The notes under the pieces were generated by a model. That model was not told the origin of the DNA, did not search any database, and saw only the letters and a list, made by a program, of their open reading frames with translations. From the NCBI GenBank assembly GCA_017530275.1, contig JAFXMP010000331.1, forward strand, positions 1 to 12,526: a DNA stretch of 12,526 nucleotides, in the 5' to 3' direction. Origin of the DNA: Clostridia bacterium (GTDB taxonomy: Bacteria; Bacillota_A; Clostridia; Christensenellales; Aristaeellaceae). Positions 1 to 6,289 of this stretch are shown one piece after another. Made by a program: the position numbers and the translations under genes. Numbering within the stretch: position 1 is the stretch's first letter; every line of letters starts with the position of its first letter.

Positions 1-16
1 AGGAGGTGGAGGCGTA

Positions 17-916
17 ATGGCGAAGCAGGCTGCTGCCCCCATTGAAAGAATGGCGGGCTACAAACCCCACAACGGCCGCAGGCTCGCGCTGGAAATCGTA
101 ACCTTCATCCTCTTTGTGCTCTTTATGATGCCCTTTGTCATCGTGGTGTTCAACTCGATGCGGACGAACCAGGACATCATCAATTCACCGGTTGGGGTGC
201 CGACGGATATCGGCCAGATCGGACGGAATATCGCGGAGATCTGGAACAATCCCAACTTCAATTTCCTTTCCGCGCTGCGGGATTCTGTGATCATCACCGT
301 GATTTCCCTGGCTGTGATTTCGATCTTCTCCTCCATGGCAGCCTGGGTGCTGGTGCGGAACAAAACCCGCTGGTCGACCCTGCTCTTCATGAGCTACGTA
401 GCAGCGATGGTCATTCCGTTCCAGGTGGTGATGTTCCCTTTGCTGACCTGGTTTAAAACGGTGGGAGATTTCCTGGGCATCCCGATGCTCCGGTCCTATC
501 AGGGCATTATCTTCGCATACCTGGGCTTTGGTGAAGCCATGTCGATCTTCATTTTCCACGGATTCATCAAAGGTGTGCCTCTGGAACTGGAAGAGGCGGC
601 GGATATCGACGGCTGTTCCCGGGCAGGGACCTTCTTCCGTATCGTGTTCCCCCTGCTGCAGCCCGTGTTCGTTACCGTCCTGGTGCTCAACGGCCTGTGG
701 ATCTGGAACGACTACCTGCTGCCCCTCCTGGTGCTGGGCGCTTCCGGCGACATCCGCACCATCCCCCTGGCCGTGCAGGGCTTCAACGGTTCCTTCGTCA
801 AGCAGTGGAACCTGATCATGGTTTCCACCCTGCTGGCCATGCTGCCCATCATCATCCTGTATATCTTCGCCCAGAAGTATATCGTCAAGGGCATGGTGGA
901 AGGCTCCATCAAGTAA
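17..916 (+). CDS. Carbohydrate ABC transporter permease (MalG/UgpE type)
   Basis: Inner-membrane permease of a binding-protein-dependent sugar importer, expected to pair with a MalF-type permease and solute-binding protein encoded upstream, outside the window. The 299-residue length is normal for the family. Hydrophobic segments lie near residues 25-46, 90-112, 122-143, 162-184, 213-240 and 264-286. The cytoplasmic EAA loop that contacts the ATPase is clear at 192-212 (EEAADIDGCSRAGTFFRIVF), followed by the usual LxxxWNDYLLPL segment. The ATG at 17 has an ideal AGGAGGTGG site at bases 1-9. The gene is followed by a strong terminator, so it is the last gene of its operon. Sugar specificity cannot be read from a permease; the uxaC relic nearby hints at, but does not show, a plant-polysaccharide or uronate setting. 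Confidence 0.93.
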   Translation: MAKQAAAPIERMAGYKPHNGRRLALEIVTFILFVLFMMPFVIVVFNSMRTNQDIINSPVGVPTDIGQIGRNIAEIWNNPNFNFLSALRDSVIITVISLAVISIFSSMAAWVLVRNKTRWSTLLFMSYVAAMVIPFQVVMFPLLTWFKTVGDFLGIPMLRSYQGIIFAYLGFGEAMSIFIFHGFIKGVPLELEEAADIDGCSRAGTFFRIVFPLLQPVFVTVLVLNGLWIWNDYLLPLLVLGASGDIRTIPLAVQGFNGSFVKQWNLIMVSTLLAMLPIIILYIFAQKYIVKGMVEGSIK

Positions 917-925
917 GAAATACCC

Positions 926-983
926 AAAAAAGGACGGTTCTCCGCACGGCAGAGAAAGTGCGGAAAACCGTCCTTTGTTTCTC
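926..983. terminator. Bidirectional intrinsic terminator
   Basis: A 17-bp stem with one mismatch is formed by 931-947 and 958-974, with a 10-nt loop. It is followed on the + strand by a T-rich stretch (TTGTTTCTCTC) and preceded by six A (926-931), which read as a T run on the - strand. It therefore can end both the sugar permease transcript and the convergent YcxB-like gene. Confidence 0.85.
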
Positions 984-1435
984 TCAAGGCTGTGATGCGG
1001 GCATCCGCTAAACGGCTTTGCACTTGTTCGCCCCCATGTGCCGGACCAGATAATCCCACACCTGGGCGTCGCTTGCGTCCGCCTGTCCATCGGGCAGCAG
1101 GAACGCCTTGACGGGGCTCACGTACAGATAAATACAGCCCTTCACCCGGAAAGCCTGCTGCGTTTCCTGCCAGGAAAGCCGCAGCGGCTCTTCTTTTTTC
1201 TGCTGGTTTTCCGCTTCCACGCCCTGCTCGGTCAGACGAACCAGATACACCGGCCGGGGCGGGTCCAGCCGCTGCCGCACGGCCTGCATGTTCACCTGAG
1301 ACAGGAACGTGCCGAAATATACGATAGGAAGTCCCAGCCCCACCGTCAAAAGCACAGCGGCGATCAGGCCGGACTGCTCCCTCTTTGCCAGCAGCGCAAT
1401 AATCGCAAAGGCCGTCAGCAGCAAAGAAAAAATGA

Positions 1436-1538
1436 AGTGGAAGACAAGGCTCCCTGGGTGGAAGCCTGCCAGCCCACCATCAAGGCCAACACCGAAAAGC
1501 TGGCCGACCTGTACCAGAAGCTGGTGAACATGCAGTAA
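1436..1538 (+). pseudogene. C-terminal relic of a transporter binding protein (TRAP DctP-like?)
   Basis: About 33 codons ending at a TAA read as the amphipathic C-terminal helix of a secreted binding protein (VEDKAPWVEACQPTIKANTE, then KLADLYQKLVNMQ). The codons are strongly G/C at third positions, unlike a chance frame. The pattern of a DKAPW-like segment followed by a long helix and LYQKLV resembles the tail of DctP-type TRAP substrate-binding proteins, but the piece is too short to be sure. Upstream of about 1436 the DNA is the reverse-strand YcxB-like gene, so the rest of this gene has been lost at that junction. Confidence 0.45.
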
Positions 1539-1565
1539 TGCTGTGACCTGATCACCCAAATACCG

Positions 1566-1597
1566 TTGGGGTGCGGGGGTTGTCCCCCTGCGCCCCT
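1566..1597. repeat. G/C-rich imperfect palindrome (REP-like)
   Basis: GGGGTGCGGGGG at 1568-1579 and CCCCCTGCGCCCC at 1584-1596 fold on a TTGT loop. There is no T run on the + strand; on the - strand it is preceded by plain sequence, so it is a weak terminator candidate at best. It opens with CGTTGGGG, as does the palindrome cluster at 4708, suggesting a dispersed repeat family. Confidence 0.5.
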
Positions 1598-1653
1598 TGT
1601 TTAATCGACGCAATCGTTCAATTATCCTTCTAAAGGACACTTTAAGTCAGCAA

Positions 1654-1688
1654 AAGAGTGGAGAGTTGGGAGTGGAGAGTTGAGATTT
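1654..1688. repeat. Degenerate GAGAGTT heptamer array, copy 1
   Basis: Five 7-nt units in tandem: AAGAGTG, GAGAGTT, GGGAGTG, GAGAGTT, GAGATTT. A second array of the same heptamer, with the same closing units and following TAT, lies at 12302-12336. This copy abuts the truncated 5' end of the uxaC relic. It resembles in design the short tandem heptanucleotide repeats (STRR) known from filamentous cyanobacteria, though with a different unit. Confidence 0.8.
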
Positions 1689-2078
1689 ATATCGTCAATC
1701 CTCTATTCCCTGAACACCAACGACAACGCCGCCATCGACACCATCTTAGGCTGCTTCCAGAACGACGAGGCCGTGGGCAAGATCCAGCACGGCTCCGCCT
1801 GGTGGTTCAACGATCATTTCGACGGCATGACCGAGCAGCTCAAGTCTTTAGCAAGTTTGGGCTATTTAGCGGGCTTCGTGGGCATGCTCACCGACAGCCG
1901 GTCGTTCTTGAGCTATCCCCGTCATGAATACTTCCGCCGCATCCTGTGCCGCCTGTTCGGTGAGTGGGTGGAAGAGGGCTTCTATCCCGAGGATATGGAG
2001 ACATTGAAGGAAATCGTGCGGAACATCAGCTTTGACAACGCCGATCGGTATTTTGCGTTCCCAAAGAAGAAAACCTGA
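1689..2078 (+). pseudogene. uxaC: Glucuronate isomerase UxaC, C-terminal quarter only
   Basis: UxaC interconverts D-glucuronate with fructuronate (and galacturonate with tagaturonate) in the cytoplasm, the first step of hexuronate breakdown. The family is about 465 residues; here only about 125 remain. The surviving part is unmistakable: ILYSLNTNDNAAIDTILGCF, then HGSAWWFNDHFDGM, then FVGMLTDSRSFLSYPRHEYF and RRILCRLFGEW, and NISFDNADRYF near the end. The frame could begin at a TTG at 1680, but that lies inside the heptamer array, has no convincing ribosome site, and the product would lack most of the barrel and metal-binding residues. Reading is uninterrupted to the TGA, so the truncation may be fairly recent. 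A terminator follows, as expected for an operon end. Confidence 0.85.
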
Positions 2079-2088
2079 TATCAAAAAT

Positions 2089-2143
2089 GCGCCCCCTTCG
2101 GAATCGGTCTATCAAGCCGTCCCGAAGGGGGTGTTTTCGTTTT
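2089..2143. terminator. Bidirectional intrinsic terminator between convergent genes
   Basis: CCCCCTTCGG (2092-2101) pairs perfectly with CCGAAGGGGG (2122-2131). It is followed by TGTTTTCGTTTT on the + strand, and on the - strand by a T run (AAAAA at 2083-2087 on +). It would end both the uxaC relic and the convergent FMN-protein gene. Confidence 0.85.
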
Positions 2144-2170
2144 ACCTTATTCTCAATCGAAAATACTCAT

Positions 2171-3109
2171 TTATTTACCGATCTGGGACAGGGCGTCGTT
2201 CACGGCGGAAATCAGGGCTTCGGAGGTCTTGGTAGCGCCGGTAACGGTGTCCACCTGGGTGGAATTGGCGGCAATGATGGCGTCGGGCAAGGTTTTGAAG
2301 GCGGGATCGCTGATACCGGCGGTCTCGTTGTGGCTGAGCACTTCGATCTTGGCGATCTTATCCCCGTCCATGGTGACCTTTACCTTGATTTCTCCACCGG
2401 TTTCGCTGACGCCCACGCCGATGTATTCGTTGGCGGCGAGAGCGGTATCCGCGGCGGGGGCTTCTTCTACGGGTTCCGCTTCTTCATAGCCGTAGAGGAC
2501 GTTCAGCAGGGTAATGGTCTTGACGGCCACTTCGGCGGTGACGGCGGCGCAGCGGGCTTTCCGTTCGGGATCGGCCATCTTGTAGCCGGTGGCGGCCATG
2601 TAAGTGCCTACGGAATCGGTGCAGTTGACGGAGTTGGCCACGGTGGTGATGGATTCAAATTCGGGCTGGTAGGCGGGGAAGGCATGTTCCCGGTACCAGG
2701 CGAATAACTGATTGCGCACCTCGTTGGCGTCGGCGGGCTGGCATACCAGGCCCACGAAGGTCAGCGCCCCGGCCAGGGAGCCGCAGAGGGTGCCCGTGCC
2801 GTAGCCGCCGGCCATCAGGCCGAAGGCTTTGCCCGGGATCAGTTCGTTGTAGGGATACCCTGTGACCTCGCTGAAGAGGTCCACGATCCCGCCAAAGCAT
2901 CCGGCGCCGCAGCCGCCGTACTGATAGAATACTTCGTAGCAATGCTTCAGCAGCGCGTCTTTATCCATGGGCACATACTTCCAGGGCCATACGGGGGCCG
3001 CTTCCTCGGCGGCGGCCATGGAGACGGGAACGGCGGTCAGCGCGGCGGCCCCTAAGGTGACTTTTCCGGCATTGCGCAGGAAATCGCGGCGGGTCAGTTC
3101 TTTGTTCAT
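2171..3109 (-). CDS. Tat-exported C_GCAxxG_C_C / FMN-binding fusion protein
   Basis: A 312-residue probable extracytoplasmic redox protein. Residues 1-35 form a twin-arginine signal (TRRDFLRNAG, hydrophobic run, likely cut after SMAAA). Residues ~45-205 match the C_GCAxxG_C_C family: cysteines at 57, 67, 71, 109, 123, 163 and 187, with GGCGAGC and the glycine-rich GGYGTGTLCGSLAGA. After a Glu/Ala-rich linker (~209-226), residues 228-308 form an FMN_bind domain with D287TVTGATKTS, the site at which ApbE attaches FMN covalently (T293 expected). Export by Tat suggests folding or cofactor loading inside the cell. The start has GGAGGAATTCGTT just upstream. It is a single-gene unit with its own promoter, convergent with the uxaC relic and divergent from the MATE gene. 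The physiological partner and electron acceptor are unknown; a role in flavin-based extracytosolic electron transfer is inference. Confidence 0.88.
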   Translation of the reverse strand: MNKELTRRDFLRNAGKVTLGAAALTAVPVSMAAAEEAAPVWPWKYVPMDKDALLKHCYEVFYQYGGCGAGCFGGIVDLFSEVTGYPYNELIPGKAFGLMAGGYGTGTLCGSLAGALTFVGLVCQPADANEVRNQLFAWYREHAFPAYQPEFESITTVANSVNCTDSVGTYMAATGYKMADPERKARCAAVTAEVAVKTITLLNVLYGYEEAEPVEEAPAADTALAANEYIGVGVSETGGEIKVKVTMDGDKIAKIEVLSHNETAGISDPAFKTLPDAIIAANSTQVDTVTGATKTSEALISAVNDALSQIGK

Positions 3110-3144
3110 AACGAATTCCTCCCTGTTTGGTTTATTCTGCCTCC

Positions 3145-3174
3145 AGCATAAGCTGCGAGTTTCAGGTTAGTCAA
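3145..3174 (-). promoter_or_regulatory. Sigma-A-type promoter of the FMN-protein gene
   Basis: On the reverse strand, TTGACT (3169-3174) is followed after 18 nt by TATGCT (3145-3150). The predicted start of transcription is about 30 nt upstream of the ATG, whose GGAGG ribosome site lies in between. Confidence 0.5.
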
Positions 3175-3251
3175 GTATAATTCCGGATTTCTCCTAACGT
3201 GTTACAGCTTTTTCCATTCAAAGCGAAATTTGAATATCAGGAACGGATGAG

Positions 3252-3281
3252 TTTACACAGACCGGTTCCCTGTGATATGAT
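3252..3281 (+). promoter_or_regulatory. Sigma-A-type promoter of the MATE gene
   Basis: TTTACA (3252-3257), 18-nt spacer, TATGAT (3276-3281) with an extended -10 TG one base upstream (3273-3274). Transcription would start near 3288, about 40 nt before the GTG start. A TTGACA at 3281-3286 was also seen but lacks a good -10 box at proper distance. Confidence 0.5.
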
Positions 3282-3329
3282 TGACAACGGCGTGTTTGCC
3301 ATAAAAACAACCGAGAAAGAAGCTTATTT

Positions 3330-4693
3330 GTGAAGCGTTGGAAGGATTATTTAGGCGATAAGACGTTTTACCGCAAAATCGCCGCTATCGCCCTGCCTGT
3401 TTCCGCCCAGCAGCTGATCACCGTGGGCGTGAACCTGATGGACACGGTGATGCTCAGCTCCATGGGCGACGCCCAGCTGTCCGCCTCCGCGTTGGGCGGG
3501 CAGTTCATCAATCTGTTTCAGATTTTCTGCATGGGCATCGGCATGGGCGCGTCGGTGCTCACTTCCCGGTACTGGGGCATGAAGGCGCTGCCCTCCCTGC
3601 GCAAGGCGGTCACCATCATGCTTAGGTTCGTGCTGCCCTGTCTTCGGTCTTTACGCTGGCGACGGTTTTCGCACCGGGGCTGATCATGCGCATTTACACG
3701 CCGGAAACGGAAATCATCGATTATGGGGTCACTTACCTGCGCTGGCTGATCCCCACCTATTTCTGCATCGGCCTGTCGCTGACCTGCACCATTGTGCTGC
3801 GCAGCGTGGGCCAGGTGAAAATCCCCCTGTGGAGCACTATTTTCGCCTTTTTCGTGAACATCTTTTTCAACTGGGTGTTCATTTTCGGCCACTTGGGCGC
3901 ACCGCGCATGGAAATCGCCGGGGCCGCCCTGGGCACGCTCATTGCCCGGCTGTTCGAGTTGGGCTTCATTTGCGGGCATTTCTTCCTGAAAGACAAAAAA
4001 ATCGCCTACCGAATCCGGGACCTCCGCATGCGGTGCAGTGATTTGACCCGCGAATACTTCCGGGTATGCGTCCCGGTGCTCGTCAGCGACGGCTTGCTGG
4101 CCCTGGGCAACAACGCCGTGGCCATGGTCATGGGCCGCATCGGCAGCACCTTCGTTGCCGCCAATTCCGTTACCACCATCGTGCAGCAATTGTCCTCCGT
4201 GCTTACCCAGGGCATGGCCCACGCCAGCGGCATCATCACCGGCCACACCATGGGGGAGGGCGATCTGGAAAAAGCCCAGCGCCAGGGGTATACTTTCCTG
4301 GGACTGGGCCTGCTGCTGGGCTGTGTGGCGGCGGGACTGATCCTGATCCTGCGCGGCCCCATCATTGATTATTACAAGGTGTCGGCGGAAACCAAAGAAA
4401 TCGCATGGCAGCTCATGGACGCCATCGGCTTTATCGTGGTCTTCCAGGCTATGAACTCGGTGCTCACCAAGGGCGTGCTCCGCGCCGGGGGCGATACCCG
4501 CTTCCTCATGGCGGGCGATATCCTGTTCCTATGGGTGGCTTCCATTCCCTTAGGCATCCTGGCGGGCTTCGTCTTCCATTGGACGCCCTTCTGGATCTAT
4601 ACCATGCTGAAAATCGACCAGATCATCAAATGCGTGTGGTGCTACTTCCGGCTGCGGAGCAGGAAATGGATGAAAAAGATCAAAACCGCGTGA
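3330..4693 (+). pseudogene. MATE-family multidrug/cation efflux protein, frameshifted
   Basis: MATE proteins export drugs or metabolites across the inner membrane by Na+ or H+ antiport. The two open stretches, 3330-3683 and 3686-4693, together encode about 454 residues, the normal family length. The first gives the N-terminal half-repeat (IALPVSAQQLITVGVNLMDT, then GGQFINLFQIFCMGIGMGAS, VLTSRYWG); after about base 3635 it turns into nonsense (LPCLRSLRWRRFSHRG). Restoring one base near CTGCCCTG (3632-3640) would continue as LSSVFTLATVFAPGLIMRIY, exactly the expected third helix. The second stretch carries the remaining helices, including GAALGTLIARLFELGFICGH and VLTKGVLRAGGDTRFLMAGD. It starts at GTG 3330 with a weak GAGAAAGAAG site. 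No other damage is visible, so this may be a recent mutation or an assembly error. Confidence 0.88.
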
Positions 4694-4707
4694 GGAGACG
4701 AGGGACG

Positions 4708-4757
4708 TTGGGGGCTATCCGCCCCCAATCCCCCGACCGGGGGAACGATTCCCCTGG
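4708..4757. repeat. Cluster of three G/C palindromes (REP-like)
   Basis: Three hairpins in tandem: TTGGGGGC/GCCCCCAA (4709-4728), TCCCCC/GGGGGA (about 4729-4744) and GGGGAA/TTCCCC (4740-4754). They lie just past the MATE stop. No T run follows, so a simple terminator is unlikely; a dispersed extragenic palindrome that may stabilise or end the transcript fits better. Confidence 0.55.
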
Positions 4758-4824
4758 ACCCTCTCCTGTGGATGATATTTTATTTGATAAGGTTTTCCCA
4801 CGGTTGTTGTAATATAGGGAATGA

Positions 4825-4962
4825 AAAAATAAAATAGAGTTCCATACAAGAAACGAAGCAATTGAGGAAGGCTATAAGCCGTGCAACAAATGCAACCCTT
4901 GGCTCACCTATAATATATCACAATCCCGTTCTCTTGCAAAGGACCCTTTTATTTTTCAGTAA
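4825..4962 (+). pseudogene. Relic with an Ada-type zinc-binding motif
   Basis: In an A+T-rich stretch between the MATE gene and the amidohydrolase, one frame reads IEFHTRNEAIEEGYKPCNKC followed by NPW and about 20 non-conserved residues to a TAA. The pattern (F-x-[ST]-R-x-E-A-x-x-x-G-Y-x-P-C-x-x-C-x-P) is that of the Ada/thermonuclease-associated small zinc domain, which usually sits at a protein end. Immediately upstream the frame is closed by a TGA (4822), and no start or ribosome site precedes it. It therefore looks like the leftover 3' end of a lost gene. Composition differs sharply from both neighbours. Confidence 0.45.
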
Positions 4963-5021
4963 ACGTTGAAACGGCTGGACATTTGTTCCGTACCAATACA
5001 ATCCCAATACAGCAAAACCTA

Positions 5022-5050
5022 TTGACCGAATGGGTATTTCATGCTATCAT
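5022..5050 (+). promoter_or_regulatory. Sigma-A-type promoter of the peptide operon
   Basis: TTGACC (5022-5027), 17-nt spacer, TATCAT (5045-5050). Transcription would begin near 5057, giving a leader of about 90 nt before the TTG start at 5148 and ruling out translation starts upstream of it. Confidence 0.6.
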
Positions 5051-5091
5051 GCACATGATGAATTCAGGCGTTTTTTGCCGGAAGGAATTTC

Positions 5092-5121
5092 GGGGCACCC
5101 GCGCGCCGGGCAGCCCCTTTT
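5092..5121 (+). promoter_or_regulatory. Leader hairpin with short T run (possible attenuator)
   Basis: GGGGC (5092-5096) pairs with GCCCC (5113-5117), enclosing CCCG/CGGG, and is followed by TTTT (5118-5121). It lies between the promoter and the ribosome site of the amidohydrolase gene, where a conditional terminator would act. The T run is short, and no ligand class or clear competing structure was recognised. Confidence 0.35.
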
Positions 5122-5147
5122 CTAAAAGCGTTAGGGAGGGGAAGCCC

Positions 5148-6278
5148 TTGACGGAAGGGGAATTGATTGCCTTTTTTGAAGACCTGCACCGGCACCCGGA
5201 ACTGGCCCTGGAGGAAGAGAGGACCACGGCTCTTTTGCGTAATGCTTTGGAGGAAGCGGGTATCGCGGTATACCCCTCCGGCCTGCCTACGGGACTGATC
5301 GCCGTGATCGAAGGGACCGCGCCGGGCCGGGTGATCGGCCTGCGGGCGGATATGGACGCCTTGCCTGTTCAGGAAGAAAGCGGCCTTCCTTACGCATCCG
5401 AGATACCGGGCAAAATGCACGCCTGCGGCCACGATTTCCATGCCGCCTGTATGCTGGGCGCGGCGCTGCTGCTGAAGGAACGGGAAAATGAACTGCGGGG
5501 CACGGTGAAAATCGTGTTTCAGCCTGCTGAGGAGATTTCTGGAGGCGGACACGTGATCGCACCCCAGGAGATTTTGCAGGATGTAGAAGAATTTTACGCC
5601 GGTCATACTTATCCCGCTTTTCCGGCGGGGACGCTGGGCGTCAAGCCGGGACCGGTGATGGCCGCGCCGGACGCTTTCACGATCCGCATCCACGGCAAAG
5701 GGGCCCATGCAGGGGACCCGCACCAAGGCGTCGATCCCATCCCCGCGGCGGCTGCGATCGTGCTGTCCGCCCAGACCATCATCAGCCGCGCCAAGAATGC
5801 TTTCGAGCCTGCTGTGCTGTCCTTCGCCCATTTTCAGGCAGGAACCACCTGGAACATCATTCCCGAAGAAGCATTGCTGGAGGGGACGGTGCGCACCCTG
5901 AACCAGGAGCTTCGAAAGAGCATTCGTACCCGCTTGAACGCATTGACTGAAAGCATCGCCCTGGCCCACGGCTGCACAGCGGACATTCAGTGGATGATCG
6001 GCCCCGACCCTGTGATCAACGACGAGAGACTGTGCCGGGAAGCGGCCAAAGTCGCCCAAGAGCTGGGATTTACCGTAAAACAGCAGGACGACACCATGAT
6101 CGGGGAGGATTTCAGCGAATACTTGAAAATCTGCCCCGGCGTGTTCATCCGGGTGGGAACGGGCGGCCAATATACCAATCACCATCCCCGGTTTACCGTT
6201 GATCCGGCAGCGCTGTGGCCCGCCGCCCATTTCTTTGCTGAACTGGCCCTCCAACGGGCCTGCGAAGATAGATCATAG
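5148..6278 (+). CDS. M20D-family amidohydrolase / metallopeptidase
   Basis: Cytoplasmic di-metal amidohydrolase of the IAA-amino-acid/hippurate hydrolase group, splitting N-acyl amino acids or small peptides. From the chosen TTG the protein is 376 residues, normal for the family, and opens with MTEGELIAFFEDLHRHPELA, the typical N-terminus. Metal ligands are visible: C93 and H95 (HACGHD), E128/E129 (QPAEE), H153 (AGHTYP) and H345 (NHHP). GLRADMDALP (64-73) and the dimerisation domain (about 170-290, KGAHAGDPHQGVDPIPAA) are intact. The frame stays open back to 4983, but that extension overlaps the promoter and looks non-coding; AGGGAGGGG at 5133-5141 sits correctly before TTG 5148. It is first in the peptide operon; its TAG overlaps the ribosome site of the binding-protein gene. 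Substrates probably arrive through the transporter encoded downstream. Confidence 0.9.
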   Translation: MTEGELIAFFEDLHRHPELALEEERTTALLRNALEEAGIAVYPSGLPTGLIAVIEGTAPGRVIGLRADMDALPVQEESGLPYASEIPGKMHACGHDFHAACMLGAALLLKERENELRGTVKIVFQPAEEISGGGHVIAPQEILQDVEEFYAGHTYPAFPAGTLGVKPGPVMAAPDAFTIRIHGKGAHAGDPHQGVDPIPAAAAIVLSAQTIISRAKNAFEPAVLSFAHFQAGTTWNIIPEEALLEGTVRTLNQELRKSIRTRLNALTESIALAHGCTADIQWMIGPDPVINDERLCREAAKVAQELGFTVKQQDDTMIGEDFSEYLKICPGVFIRVGTGGQYTNHHPRFTVDPAALWPAAHFFAELALQRACEDRS

Positions 6279-6289
6279 GAGGAATCACC

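Larger units (their letters stand above)
1008..1640 (-). pseudogene. YcxB-like protein, N-terminus lost and replaced by unrelated DNA
   Basis: The reverse frame is open for 210 codons, but only the C-terminal ~140 residues (about 1008-1435) read as a real protein. They hold two hydrophobic helices (FHFIFSLLLTAFAIIALL, then LIAAVLLTVGLGLPIVYFG), a linker, and a YcxB_C-like beta domain with the pattern YLVRLTEQGVEAE, LSWQETQQAF, IYLYVSPVKAFLLP. YcxB-family proteins normally have about 30 more N-terminal residues before the helices. Upstream of about 1435 the frame runs antisense through a forward-strand gene tail and a G/C palindrome, and the sequence becomes implausible (repeated QVGQLFGVGLDGG-like stretches). 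No ribosome site suits the far start. I infer a rearrangement that removed the true 5' end. The function of the family is unknown. If expressed, a chimeric membrane protein would result. Confidence 0.6.

Noticed and set aside
185..1090. A 301-codon reverse frame across the sugar permease and the terminator
   Set aside because: It is antisense to a certain gene, runs through an intrinsic terminator, and is full of His, Gln and Asp without recognisable motifs.
1654..1688. The heptamer array as a CRISPR
   Set aside because: Units are 7 nt, contiguous and degenerate, with no spacers; there are no cas-like genes in the window.
2087..2707. A forward frame of 206 codons, very rich in Gly, opposite the FMN protein
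   Set aside because: The Gly/Val/Asp runs are the complement of Ala/Pro/Thr codons of the true gene; it also begins inside a terminator hairpin.
3281..3309. TTGACA at 3281 as the -35 box for the MATE gene
   Set aside because: No good -10 box lies 16-18 nt downstream; TTTACA-18-TATGAT with extended -10 just upstream is better.
5064..6254. A 396-codon reverse frame opposite the amidohydrolase
   Set aside because: Composition is that of an antisense shadow; it has no ribosome site and no family signature, while the forward frame holds all M20D metal ligands.
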